Position numbers and translations under genes: made by a program. A stretch of 64,000 bases of DNA from Actinomycetota bacterium. Its GTDB lineage: Bacteria > Actinomycetota > Geothermincolia > Geothermincolales > RBG-13-55-18. Of this stretch, positions 40,655 through 49,517 are shown in pieces (position 1 is the first letter of the stretch; each line of letters opens with the position of its first letter). The notes beneath the pieces are model-generated. The model saw only the letters and a list, made by a program, of their open reading frames with translations. It was not told where the DNA came from and made no database searches. Location of the stretch: assembly GCA_016931915.1 (NCBI GenBank), contig JAFGDU010000166.1, forward strand, positions 1 to 64,000, written 5' to 3'.

Positions 40655-42562
40655 TTAATACGCGATGCGGTGGTCGCCATCCCGACGGGTCACCCTCCTC
40701 CTGTCCATGAACTCCAGCAGGGGTATGGCGTACTTGCGGCTCGCCCCCAGCATGTCCCGGACGTCGGAGACCTCCAGGTTACCCCGGGAGGACAGGTGCG
40801 AGCGGATACGCTCCTCCGCCTCAGCGACCCTGCCCCGGGCCAGGAAGTAGTCCGGGTTTACCTGCTCGATATCCCCTTCCTCCAGGAGGATCCCGAGGAT
40901 ATCTCGCAGCTTGTTCTTTTCCAGGCCGGTTATCTCCAGCATCTCCTTGAAGAGGGGAGGGCTGTACTCCCCTTCACGGATGGCCTGCAGCAACTCGTCC
41001 TTGCGCGCGCTCTCCTCCTGCGAGAGCGATCTGCCCCTGCCGGCAAGCCGCACCTTGCCCGCCTCGACCTCGAGCTTGCCCGCCGAGACGGCGCTGCGCA
41101 GCAGGGCCTCGAAGACATCCACGCCCAAACCCGCATCCAGGCGCTGCCGCAGGGCTTCCTTCTCTATCCCTGCTTTAAGCGGGTTGGCATCGTGCAGTTC
41201 CGCGCTGAGCGAGGTCATACGCTCCTGCAGTGAGGAGAGGATCGAGGGTGTTACGTACAAGGGATCTCCGTCGCCTGCGATCTCGGCCATGCCGGCACGC
41301 GAGAGGAGTCCCTCGAGGGCCGGCCCCAGCTCCGCCTCTCCCAGTTCCGTCCAGGAGAGGAGTTCCCGGCGGGAGAGGGGCAGCCCCCTCTCCTCAACCA
41401 CCAGCAGGATCAAATCCTCGGGCACGCCCTTCTCCCGCTTATCCAGGCTATCCAGGATAGCGGCCTGGTGGTGGCGGTGCTTTCTGGGATGGGAGTCCAG
41501 GACATGTCCGCCCCCGATGGTGGTGACGGGGGAATAGCTGCGCAGGATATAGCGGTCCCTGTACAGCGCGACAACGGGTCTCTCCAGGCGGAACTGGACG
41601 TAAGAGGTCTCCCCCGGCTGAAGTTCCTCCTGGCCGCCGAGGAGTACGACCCTGGCCATCACTTCCCTGGTGCCGTGGTGAAAGCGCACCCGCGTGCGGT
41701 TCTTCAGCGGGCGCGGGGCGCCGTCTATGAGATAGAGGAGGCCGTCGAGCATGAGGGTGGGGTGAAGGTATCCCGGGGTGCCTATGACGTCGCCGCGCTC
41801 GATCTCCTCCGTGGAGATGCCCGGCAGGTTCAGGGCCACCCTCTGCCCGGCATAAGCCCTCTCGACGTCCTCGCCGTGTACCTGAATATTGCGCACCCGG
41901 ACCTTTCTGCCTGAGGGCTGGATAAAAGCTTCATCGCCGTCGGCGACGCTGCCCTCCCACAGGGTCCCGGTGATCACCGTTCCGATACCCTTCAGGGTGA
42001 AGACGCGGTCCACGGGAAGGCGGAAGGGCCCCTGCGAGCTGCGTATACCTACCCTGCCAGCGGCCTTTGCGAGGGTCTCACGCAGCTCGTCCAGCCCCTG
42101 GCCGGTGCGGCTCGAGGTCACGATTATCTCCGCTCCCTCCAGGGCGGTCCCGGCGACGGCCTCGAGCACGTCCTCCTTTACCAGTTCCAGCATATCCTCT
42201 TCGACGAGGTCGGCCTTGGTGATCGCCACCACGCCTTCCTCGACGCCCAGGAGGTCCACGATAGCCAGGTGCTCCGTGGTCTGCGGCATCACCCCGTCGT
42301 CGGCCGCCACCACCAACAGCACCATGTCGAAACCGGTGGCGCCCGCGAGCATGTTCTTCACGAAATGTTCGTGGCCGGGGACGTCCACCACTCCCGCTTT
42401 CAGTCCGCCGGGCAGCTCGATATCGGCGAAGCCCAGCTCTATGGATATCCCGCGCTCCTTCTCCTCCTTGAGGCGGTCCGTGTCGATGCCCGTCAGGGCC
42501 TTGATGAGCTCGGTCTTACCGTGGTCTATGTGTCCGGCGGTGCCGATGATGAAATTCTTCAT
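40655..42562 (-). CDS. selB: Selenocysteine-specific elongation factor SelB
   Basis: This 635-residue GTPase brings Sec-tRNA to recoded UGA codons. The G1 motif is [11 protein letters not shown] near residue 10, DVPGHEHF follows, and TKAD gives the guanine-specificity motif. EF-Tu-like domains II-III contain [14 protein letters not shown] and [10 protein letters not shown]. The C-terminal third is four winged helices (for example [33 protein letters not shown]) that bind the SECIS hairpin, which EF-Tu lacks. The length fits SelB. Its start lies 27 bp after the selA stop, and tRNA-Sec follows 112 bp downstream, all on the minus strand. Confidence 0.95.
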   Translation of the reverse strand: MKNFIIGTAGHIDHGKTELIKALTGIDTDRLKEEKERGISIELGFADIELPGGLKAGVVDVPGHEHFVKNMLAGATGFDMVLLVVAADDGVMPQTTEHLAIVDLLGVEEGVVAITKADLVEEDMLELVKEDVLEAVAGTALEGAEIIVTSSRTGQGLDELRETLAKAAGRVGIRSSQGPFRLPVDRVFTLKGIGTVITGTLWEGSVADGDEAFIQPSGRKVRVRNIQVHGEDVERAYAGQRVALNLPGISTEEIERGDVIGTPGYLHPTLMLDGLLYLIDGAPRPLKNRTRVRFHHGTREVMARVVLLGGQEELQPGETSYVQFRLERPVVALYRDRYILRSYSPVTTIGGGHVLDSHPRKHRHHQAAILDSLDKREKGVPEDLILLVVEERGLPLSRRELLSWTELGEAELGPALEGLLSRAGMAEIAGDGDPLYVTPSILSSLQERMTSLSAELHDANPLKAGIEKEALRQRLDAGLGVDVFEALLRSAVSAGKLEVEAGKVRLAGRGRSLSQEESARKDELLQAIREGEYSPPLFKEMLEITGLEKNKLRDILGILLEEGDIEQVNPDYFLARGRVAEAEERIRSHLSSRGNLEVSDVRDMLGASRKYAIPLLEFMDRRRVTRRDGDHRIAY

Positions 42563-42589
42563 GGTATGGCTGCTCGCAGGGATCCGGGT

Positions 42590-44005
42590 TCAATCTTCGC
42601 CCGACATCATGGACTTGAACGCCGCGGCGATGATGCCTACCTCGTCGTCGCGTACGGTGCGCATGTCCAGGATAATGCGGTCTTCCTTGATGCGGCAGAT
42701 AACCGGCGGCTCCGCCGCGCGTAGTCTCTCCTCCAGCTCGTTCGCCTTGTATGCCGGCGAGGTAACGGCCACCGCCCAGGTGGGGAGGCTTTCCATGGGC
42801 AGGGCGCCTCCGCCGGCACGCGAGACGTCCTCGACCACCTCAGCCTCGAGATCGCCCTCGGACGCGAGCTTCTTCGCCAGCCCCCTGGCCCTCTTGCGCA
42901 GGACCTCCGGGTCGGCTGTGAGCATGGCCAGGGTGGGTATCTCCTCCGCCGCCCGCTCGGGGTCGAGATAATGGTGGAGGGTGGCCTCCATGGCGGCGAT
43001 GGTGAGCTTGCCGACGCGAACCGCCCGGGCAAGTGGGTGCCTGGCCATTGCCTCTACCAGGTCAGACCGGCCCAGGATCACTCCGCCCTGCGGGCCGCCC
43101 AGGAGCTTGTCCCCGCTGAAACAGACCAGGTCGGCCCCCTCCTCCAGGGAACGCATGATGGTGGGCTCGTAGGGCAACCCATGCTCCGTGAGGTCGATGT
43201 ATACGCCGCTCCCCAGGTCGTCGAGGAGCACGAGCTCGTATTCGCGGGCGAGGCCGGCGAGCTCCTTTATCGATGCCTCGGAGGTGAAACCCATGATGCG
43301 GTAATTGCTGGGGTGGGCACGCATGATCATGGCCGTCTCGCTGGTGATGGCCTGACGGTAATCTCCGAGGTAGGTCTTGTTAGTGGTGCCCACCTCGACC
43401 AGGCGGGCTCCGCTCTGGGACATGACGTCGGGCAGCCTGAAGGAACCCCCGATCTCTATCAGTTGCCCCCTGCTGACGATGACCTCCCTCCCGCTGGCGT
43501 GGGTAGTGAGAGCGAGGAGGACCGCCGCCGCGTTGTTGTTCACCACCAGGGCTGCTTCGGCGCCGGTGAGGTCGCACAGCAGCTTTTGCAGGTGGACCTG
43601 GCGCGACCCTCGTGTGCCGTCCTCGAGCTGGTACTCCAGGTTGTTGTAATCAGCCCCGGCCATGGCCACGGCGTCGAGGGCCGCCCTGGAGAGCAGGGAA
43701 CGGCCCAGGTTGGTGTGGACGACGATGCCGGTGGCGTTTACCACCCTGCGCAGGCTGCACTGCATCCTGTCCTCCACCTCCTTCTCCACCAGCGTTACAA
43801 GTTCGTCGGTATCCGTACTGATCTTATCCAGGGTCATCTCGTCCTTGGCCGCCATGATGGCCTCCCGCACCCCCTCCAGCACCACCCGGGATGCCTCGGT
43901 GACCAGCTCGCGCGGCACGCCCCCGCCCAACTTGCGGCTGCGGTACACCGCCTGGATGAGGTCGTTTACCGAGGAAAGGCTTCTGAGATATTCTTTCTTT
44001 TCCAT
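42590..44005 (-). CDS. selA: L-seryl-tRNA(Sec) selenium transferase SelA
   Basis: This 471-residue PLP enzyme converts seryl-tRNA-Sec to selenocysteinyl-tRNA with selenophosphate. The motifs include [56 protein letters not shown] in the large domain, and [21 protein letters not shown] with the PLP-binding Lys. An N-terminal helical region (PSV-type, [12 protein letters not shown]) contacts the tRNA. The length is normal. It precedes selB on the same strand. A repeat copy lies in the gap upstream of its start. The ribosome site before ATG 44005 is weak. Confidence 0.95.
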   Translation of the reverse strand: MEKKEYLRSLSSVNDLIQAVYRSRKLGGGVPRELVTEASRVVLEGVREAIMAAKDEMTLDKISTDTDELVTLVEKEVEDRMQCSLRRVVNATGIVVHTNLGRSLLSRAALDAVAMAGADYNNLEYQLEDGTRGSRQVHLQKLLCDLTGAEAALVVNNNAAAVLLALTTHASGREVIVSRGQLIEIGGSFRLPDVMSQSGARLVEVGTTNKTYLGDYRQAITSETAMIMRAHPSNYRIMGFTSEASIKELAGLAREYELVLLDDLGSGVYIDLTEHGLPYEPTIMRSLEEGADLVCFSGDKLLGGPQGGVILGRSDLVEAMARHPLARAVRVGKLTIAAMEATLHHYLDPERAAEEIPTLAMLTADPEVLRKRARGLAKKLASEGDLEAEVVEDVSRAGGGALPMESLPTWAVAVTSPAYKANELEERLRAAEPPVICRIKEDRIILDMRTVRDDEVGIIAAAFKSMMSGED

Positions 44006-44019
44006 AGCCTATAGTTTAC

Positions 44020-44230
44020 CTGATACGTATGAACGATTGCATCGCGTAGGCGATTGTGCCGTCTTAGGCACAACGGTGCCAGTCGCCAGTCGCGGCTAAG
44101 CCGAAGCCGGGCCTGGCATGGCACGTTAACGAATAGGAAGAAGTTCGCCCGGTGACGTTACGGTGTCCGGTGTGCCTGTCCTGGCGAAGCCGGGCCTGGC
44201 CTGGCACGCGTACGCATCGGAAAAAGGTCG
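44020..44230 (+). repeat. Intergenic dispersed repeat, copy 7
   Basis: Has GATTGCATCGCGTAGGCGATT, the hairpin GTGCC...GGCAC, GCCAGTCGCGGCTAAG, and twice the CCGGGCCTGGC...TGGCACG block, with TAACGAATAGGAAGAA and ACGCATCGG ends. The two tandem half-units fill the gap between yedF and selA. Confidence 0.65.
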
Positions 44231-44248
44231 CTCGGGAACGTACGACTA

Positions 44249-44842
44249 TCAGATGGTGACGGAGTTGGTGGCAGCGAGCATGGTGGTGAGGATGTCGTAC
44301 ATGTTGCTGACGGTGCCCACGGCGACTTTCTCCTTGAGGCCGAAGTAATCCAGGCAGGTGCCGCATACGAGGATCTCCGTCCCCATGCTGTGCAGGTTGG
44401 AGAGGGCCTTCACGGTGTCCTCCCCTTCTACCGCCAGAAGCACGCCGCGGTTGAAGAGCACTATCCTCCACGGTGGAGGGTCGTTTTCGGCCAGGGTGTT
44501 GAGGAAGGCCTTTACGAGTATCCTGCCCAACTCCTCGTCGCCCCGTCCCATGATGTCCTCGGCAAGTACCACCACGGTGCGCATATCGTCACTGCCATCC
44601 GCCTCCTCAGCCCTGGTATCCGGCTGGCCTCCCGGGCGGGATACCTTGATCCTGAATGTGCCGCCCTCCTCGGCTACCTCCACCCCGCAGCCCTGCGAGG
44701 ATGCGAAGCGACATACGTTTTCCCGGGACGTCGGATTGTCCACCAGCACCTCGATCTCGGCAGCGCCGCCCTTGAGTGCGTCCTTCGTCTTCACCACCGG
44801 AACGGGGCATGCCAGGCCCCGCGCGTCCACCAGCTCGCTCAT
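44249..44842 (-). CDS. yedF: Selenium metabolism protein YedF
   Basis: This 197-residue protein has two parts. An N-terminal TusA/SirA-like domain reads VDARGLACPVPVVKTKDAL with the CPxP motif (residues about 8-14). A C-terminal DsrE-like domain contains RIVLFNRGVLLAVEGED, SLHSMGTEILVCGTCLDYFG and a C-terminal TNSVTI. This fusion is the selenium-metabolism YedF family, always near selD and thought to handle selenium transfer or delivery. The ATG at 44842 follows GAGGAGGTG; a longer frame begins at 44860. It starts 24 bp after the selD stop. Confidence 0.85.
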   Translation of the reverse strand: MSELVDARGLACPVPVVKTKDALKGGAAEIEVLVDNPTSRENVCRFASSQGCGVEVAEEGGTFRIKVSRPGGQPDTRAEEADGSDDMRTVVVLAEDIMGRGDEELGRILVKAFLNTLAENDPPPWRIVLFNRGVLLAVEGEDTVKALSNLHSMGTEILVCGTCLDYFGLKEKVAVGTVSNMYDILTTMLAATNSVTI

Positions 44843-44865
44843 GGCACCTCCTCGTATCAAGCCCG

Positions 44866-45906
44866 CTACGGCAGTACCTGGATGAGAGGGGATGTGTCCT
44901 CCACTAAACGCCCTATCTGCCTCCAGCCGTCCTCTCCACCCATCTGTTGCCTGAAAACCTCCATCCCGTGCGGGGGAAGGGCGACGAGCAGCCCGCCCGA
45001 GGTCTGGGGGTCGAAGATCAGGTCGCGCTCGACGTCGTCTATCTCGGGAGCAACCTCCACCCTGGACATAAGGAAGTCGCGGTTCTTGTATGCCCCCGCC
45101 GGAACCATGCCCATGCCCGCCATCTCGCGGACGTGTTCGTAAACCGGCAGCCGTGAGAAGTGGATCTCGCAGCCCGGGCCGTGGTCCGGGAGCATGTTTG
45201 AGAGATGTCCGGCCAGCCCGAAACCGGTTACGTCCGTGCAGGCATGTGCTCCCGCCAGTACGGCTGCCCTGGATGCCGTGGAATTCAGCCTCGCCATGCC
45301 CGCTATTGCCTCCGCCATTTCCGCCTCGGTGAGGAAATCCCCCTTCAATGCCGTGGCCAGTATGCCGGTACCGAGGGGTTTGGTGAGGACGAGGACGTCG
45401 CCGGGCTCGGCGCCCAGGCTGGTCATGATGCGGTCGGGATGTACCCTGCCCGTGACCGCGAGGCCGAATTTGGGTTCCTCATCGTCAACGGTGTGGCCGC
45501 CGAGCAGGGCGGCTCCGGCCTCGCTTATCTTGGAGAGCCCCCCCGCCAGTATGCTGGCCAGGATATCCATCCCCAGTGAGCAGGGGAAACAGACGATGTT
45601 CATGGCCGATAGGGGAGTACCCCCCATGGCATAGATATCGCTCAATGCGTTGGCGGCGGCGATCTGACCGAAGAGATAGGGATCGTCGACGATGGGGGTG
45701 AAAAAATCCAGGGTATGCACGAGCGCCGTGTCCCCGTCGAGCATGAACACGGCAGCGTCGTCCGGGGTATCCAGGCCGACCAGGATCTCCCGACGCTCTT
45801 CACCGGGTGGCAGCATACGCAGCACTTTCTCCAGGTCCTCCGGACCCATTTTTGCCGCTCACCCCGATTTGCTGGATAGAAGGGTAAGCTTGACCTTATC
45901 CGGCAT
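44866..45906 (-). CDS. selD: Selenophosphate synthetase SelD, itself a selenoprotein (TGA at 45861-45859)
   Basis: This enzyme makes selenophosphate from selenide and ATP. The frame begins at ATG 45906 behind AGGAGGTTTT, reads MPDKVKLTLLSSKSG, then TGA, then AAKMGPEDL and continues through the normal SelD body: TPDDAAVFMLDGDTALVHTLDFFTPIVDDPYLFGQIAAANALSD and LLGGHTVDDEEPKFGLAVTG. The TGA takes the position of the active-site Cys/Sec (codon 16, SG-U-AAK). Without readthrough only a later ATG at 45849 would be used, leaving out the catalytic residue. A GGTCC-GGA-GGACC hairpin follows the TGA. SelD thus depends on its own product. The length is 346 residues. Confidence 0.93.
45834..45846 (-). 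promoter_or_regulatory. SECIS-like hairpin in selD
   Basis: On the minus strand GGTCC and GGACC form a 5-bp stem with loop GGA, beginning 12 bases after the TGA (45861-45859). The G's of the loop fall about 17-18 bases from the TGA, as in fdhA. Confidence 0.6.
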
Positions 45907-45988
45907 TATAAAACCTCCTGATAGGTTTGATAATATAACATTATGGATTTCGGGGGCAATGGTGTTCCACAGGGACGTGCAGTCGAGA

Positions 45989-46600
45989 CTATTCCGCCAG
46001 CTCACCCAGGCTGCGCGCTATCTCCACCATCAGGTGTTCTCCAGCGGCATATGCGTCGTTCAGCGCCGTTGGATGTTTCTTGATCGCGCCCTTGCGGTCG
46101 ATGCGGAAAAAGAGGAGCCTTTCGTAGTACTTGATGTCCAGGACGGCGAAGAACATGTTCATCACCTTGAGGGCACCATCGAAGGCGTGGGGATCGTTGG
46201 CGCCGGCGGTGGCGAGGAAGAGACCTCTCCTGGCATGCCTTGTCGCGGGGTCGGTGACCTCTTCTTCCAGGAGGACCTTCCGGGTCCATATGCACTGGTG
46301 GCGGTCTATAAAGGCCTTGGTCTGGGCATTCAGGGAGTTGAAGTAGATGGGAGCGGCAAGGATGATGCCGTTGGCGGAGGTGGTGAGGTTATAGATCTTG
46401 TCCATACCGTCATCTATGGTACACTCGCCCGTCTTGTCGCAGTCACCACAGCCCTCGCACGGATAGATGTCACGGTTGCATAGGATTATCTTGCTGGTTT
46501 TCGCACCGGCATCCTTGGCGCCCCTCAGGGCCTCGTCGAGCAGCAGGGACGAGTTTCCCCTCTCACGCGGACTTCCCGCGACCCCCAGGATCTTTACCAT
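45989..46600 (-). CDS. Iron-sulfur flavoprotein / NADPH-dependent FMN reductase
   Basis: This 203-residue flavodoxin-like protein begins KILGVAGSPRERGNSS, the FMN phosphate-binding loop. The cysteine cluster CEGCGDCDKTGEC near residue 45 is the [4Fe-4S] motif of the Isf family. ILAAPIYFNSLNAQTKAFIDR is the conserved FMN-binding segment. It would move electrons between ferredoxin, thiols or NAD(P)H and an acceptor in the cytosol. The start could be ATG 46600 or 46615; 46600 is consistent with the family. It is read from the same strand as selD and downstream of a CoA-transferase gene, but separate. Confidence 0.8.
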   Translation of the reverse strand: MVKILGVAGSPRERGNSSLLLDEALRGAKDAGAKTSKIILCNRDIYPCEGCGDCDKTGECTIDDGMDKIYNLTTSANGIILAAPIYFNSLNAQTKAFIDRHQCIWTRKVLLEEEVTDPATRHARRGLFLATAGANDPHAFDGALKVMNMFFAVLDIKYYERLLFFRIDRKGAIKKHPTALNDAYAAGEHLMVEIARSLGELAE

Positions 46601-46754
46601 GGGTGCTTCCCCCAAGCAAGCTGATTGCTACTGATTATGTGCTTATTTTGTGCGTATTTTATCCGATAGGCGGGATATCCGCAAATCAAGGCTCACCGCT
46701 CTGCCTGTGTGGTCACCTGTCGACGGCATGCGGATTTGTCCATCCAGACGGGCA

Positions 46755-47906
46755 CTATGCTATGGCTCCGGATTCTCGCAGGTCAGCTATCTCGCCCACC
46801 CCGTAGCCTACTTCTGCGAGCAGTGCATCGGTCTGCTCCCCGAGGCGGGGTGGAGGCGATGCGAAACGCGGAGGGGTATCGGAAAGCTTGTAGGGGCTTC
46901 CCAGCTGTTTCACGGTGTTTTCCTGGTCTTTTATCTCTACGACCATATTGCGGTGGCGGACCTGGGGGTCGTCCAGGGCCTCCACGATGCTGGCCAGCGG
47001 GGCGTGCGGGACGTCGTTATCGGTGAGGATACGCATCCATTCCTCCAGGGGGCGCCGGCGGATGGCCTCCGCTACCAGGGGAGTGAGCTCCTGGCCGCGC
47101 ATGGCGCGCTCGACGGTAATCAGGCCCTTGTAATCCTCCATCTCCAGGGCGTCGCACATGCTGTCCCAGAACCAGTCCTCGTGGGCGATGCCGATGGCCA
47201 GTTCTTCCCCGTCCGAGGTCTCGAAGATGCCGTAATGCGGCAGTGTATGCAGCATATTCCCCAGGGGTTCATCTCCCGTCTCCAGGTAGGGGCCGATGCT
47301 GTTATGCAGCAGAAACACCGCGCAATCCAGCATGGAGATGTCCACGAACTGACCCTCACCGGTCTTCTCCCTGGCCAGCAGGGCGGCCTGGATGGCGATG
47401 ACCGAGTTCAGGGCCGAGGTGATATCCGCCACCTCGAACCCGAGCACCACGGTCTTTCCTCCCTTATCCTTGGTCAGGCCAAGAACACCACCAATGCCCA
47501 GGTAGTTTATATCGTGGCCGGGACGGTCGCGGTAGGGGCCGTCCTGGCCGAAACCGCTTATCGAGCAGTAGATAATGCGGGGATTTATGGCTTTGAGCGT
47601 CTCGTAGTCTACTCCCAGCCGGGCGGTCGTGCCCGGCCGGAAACCCTCCACCACTACGTCGGCCGTGCCGGCCAGCCGGCGGAAGGCCTCCTGGGCGCCG
47701 GGATCTTTCAGATTGAGGGCGACGCTCTTCTTGTTGCGGTTGATCTGGTTGAAGAGGAAGCGGAACGTGCGTGCGTGATCGCCCGTACGCGGGGGCTCCA
47801 CCTTGATGACCTCAGCCCCGAAATCGGCCAGGATCATGGTGCAGAGAGGCCCGGGATAAAGCATGGTAAGGTCAAGTACGCGGGTACCCTCGAGCGGCGT
47901 AGTCAT
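46755..47906 (-). CDS. Class III (CaiB/BaiF-type) CoA-transferase
   Basis: This 383-residue enzyme moves CoA between acids. Motifs are LEGTRVLDLTMLYPGPLCTMILADFGAEVIKVEPP, RNKKSVALNLKDPGAQE, DVVVEGFRPGTTARLGVDYETL and ISGFGQDGPYRDRPGHDINYLG, whose Asp is the usual catalytic residue (about 160). Activity toward a particular acyl-CoA is unknown; carnitine, bile acid, alpha-methylacyl and oxalate enzymes share this fold. AGGAGG precedes ATG 47906. It lies next to an iron-sulfur flavoprotein gene with which it may not be linked. Confidence 0.88.
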   Translation of the reverse strand: MTTPLEGTRVLDLTMLYPGPLCTMILADFGAEVIKVEPPRTGDHARTFRFLFNQINRNKKSVALNLKDPGAQEAFRRLAGTADVVVEGFRPGTTARLGVDYETLKAINPRIIYCSISGFGQDGPYRDRPGHDINYLGIGGVLGLTKDKGGKTVVLGFEVADITSALNSVIAIQAALLAREKTGEGQFVDISMLDCAVFLLHNSIGPYLETGDEPLGNMLHTLPHYGIFETSDGEELAIGIAHEDWFWDSMCDALEMEDYKGLITVERAMRGQELTPLVAEAIRRRPLEEWMRILTDNDVPHAPLASIVEALDDPQVRHRNMVVEIKDQENTVKQLGSPYKLSDTPPRFASPPPRLGEQTDALLAEVGYGVGEIADLRESGAIA

Positions 47907-48076
47907 TTCGTACCTCCTCATTCAGCAGTCCGATAAGACCCTGCTTTTTCGCCATCACCATTATATTGACCGGGAATGTGGAGGGGAAGCATGGTGAGGA
48001 GACGGGTCCTTACGCCGGGCAGGCGTCCGGAGGATGGCTTGGGAGCACTGCGGGCACGGGGGGCGAGCGATATAGA

Positions 48077-48154
48077 TGGTCGGGGTGAGAGGATTTGAAC
48101 CTCCGACCTCTGCGTCCCGAACGCAGCGCGCTAACCAAACTGCGCCACACCCCG
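48077..48154 (-). tRNA. tRNA-Pro (anticodon CGG)
   Basis: Transcribed from 48154 to 48077 with encoded CCA. The acceptor pairs CGGGGTG with CACCCCG. The anticodon stem is CTGCG/CGCAG with loop TTCGGGA, so the anticodon is CGG (Pro, CCG codons). The T-arm has GTTCAAATC. The D-arm is TGGCGCAGTTTGGTTAGCGC. Confidence 0.95.
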
Positions 48155-48273
48155 ACCGAACATCGTATGCGGTTGTCGATTATATCTTCGTCGATTCCAA
48201 CAGTTCTCTATTATACCTATCGTGCTGCGAAAGCGCTAAAGGAAAAGCGTCCTACGATGAGGACGAAGGAAAA

Positions 48274-48360
48274 GGGTCAGGTCTTGAATCTTGTAATTCT
48301 GCCCCGCGCCTGTTCGCGATGCATTCGTTTCTTCAGAATTCAAGATTCAAGACCTGACCC
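48274..48360. repeat. 87-base element with 19-bp perfect inverted ends (GGGTCAGGTCTTGAAT type)
   Basis: The left arm at 48274-48292 and right arm at 48342-48360 are perfectly complementary; pairing continues after one bulge through AATTCTG. The outer sequence GGGTCAGGTCTTGAATCTT is the type of REP or miniature element associated with Y1-type (REP-associated tyrosine) transposases in many bacteria. No transposase gene is present in the window. The right arm provides the last four codons and the stop of the gene at 48347. Confidence 0.75.
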
Positions 48361-49501
48361 CTCGGCCGAGGAGCCGGCCCAGCAGGGGGCGTCTTATACC
48401 GATGGCCTTGAACTCACACAGCTCGTCGCAGCAGAAACAGCGTATGCATTTGCGCAGGTCGACCTCGGCGGCCCTGCGGCCCATGGAGATCGCTCCCCGC
48501 GGACATACCTCGGCGCATTTTCCGCAGCGCGTACACACTCCGGGCAGGGGATGGGGCGTAGCCGCAATAAGGCGGGTCAAGCGGCCCGACAGCAACGCGA
48601 GGGCCCGCTCGCTGAAGAGGTTCTCGGATGGCAGCTCGAAGTCACCGTCGCAGGGCGACTCTACCCCATCCCCGAGGACCTCGTACCAGTCCGAGCCCGT
48701 CGGACACACTCCCCGCCGCATGGCCGCGTGGAGGGGCTTGCTGTCCGAGGGCTCCAGCCCCGCCACTCCCAGGATCAGCGACTCCAGGGCGAACGCGTTC
48801 TCCCCCGCCGCCAGCACCCCCATCTTCCTGAGGGTGCCCTTGCGCGAACCGTCACCGTCTATGACGTCTATGGCGTCGAGGACGTGGAAGTCCGCCGCGG
48901 CGGCGAGGTGAACGTCGACCACGAGATCGGCGAACCCCAGCTCGCCGTCGAAGCGGGAGTGGTAGGCCAGCTTGGTCGTTCCCGGTATGGCGCCGTAGAG
49001 GTTCTTGATGGGGCCGGTGACGTTCATGAAGCGGTGGGACTTGAATTTGGCCACCGATACCAGACAGTCCGCTTCCACCATGGAGCGGCAAAGCGTAAGC
49101 CTCTTGATGACCTTACCCTGGGGGAAAGAGATATCCAAGGCGCGGGTGTCGAAGCACAGTTTCGCCCCGGAATCGCGGGCGACATCGGCCAGGCCGGTCT
49201 TCTCGTAGACCCTCTTCAGCATGGTCTGGTTGAACGGGCCGCCCGGGCTGTCCCCCAGGGTCACGTCGTCCGTGACCTTCTGGAACTCCGCTATCACGGC
49301 GCGCACGACCTCGGGGTTGGTGACGATGCCCGAGTCGGGCGCGGCGGCGAATACCGCGTTGGGCTTGATGAATACCGACTGCCCCGGACCGGTGATGCTC
49401 TCCACTCCCCCCAGCAGGTCGAGCGCCTCGGCGACGGCTTCGCCCACGGGCTCCCGCCCGTAGCTGTCGCAGGCTACCAGGGAGACCTTCTCTTCGCGCA
49501 A
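48347..49501 (-). CDS. DUF362 protein with C-terminal 2x[4Fe-4S] ferredoxin domain
   Basis: This 384-residue protein has a DUF362 domain (SVFIKPNAVFAAAPDSGIVTNPEVVRAVI, DVTLGDSPGGPFN, VSVAKFKSHRFMNVTGPIKNLYGAIPG) and C-terminal ferredoxin motifs CTRCGKCAEVCP and CIRCFCCDELCE. DUF362 proteins are common in anaerobes and are thought to bind a cofactor or substrate, but the reaction is unestablished. The start is TTG 49501. The stop TGA lies inside the inverted repeat element; the last residues (GVRS) come from element sequence. The M24-like gene is 16 bp upstream on the same strand. Confidence 0.8.
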   Translation of the reverse strand: MREEKVSLVACDSYGREPVGEAVAEALDLLGGVESITGPGQSVFIKPNAVFAAAPDSGIVTNPEVVRAVIAEFQKVTDDVTLGDSPGGPFNQTMLKRVYEKTGLADVARDSGAKLCFDTRALDISFPQGKVIKRLTLCRSMVEADCLVSVAKFKSHRFMNVTGPIKNLYGAIPGTTKLAYHSRFDGELGFADLVVDVHLAAAADFHVLDAIDVIDGDGSRKGTLRKMGVLAAGENAFALESLILGVAGLEPSDSKPLHAAMRRGVCPTGSDWYEVLGDGVESPCDGDFELPSENLFSERALALLSGRLTRLIAATPHPLPGVCTRCGKCAEVCPRGAISMGRRAAEVDLRKCIRCFCCDELCEFKAIGIRRPLLGRLLGRGVRS

Positions 49502-49517
49502 CGCCCGGCGAACCTTC

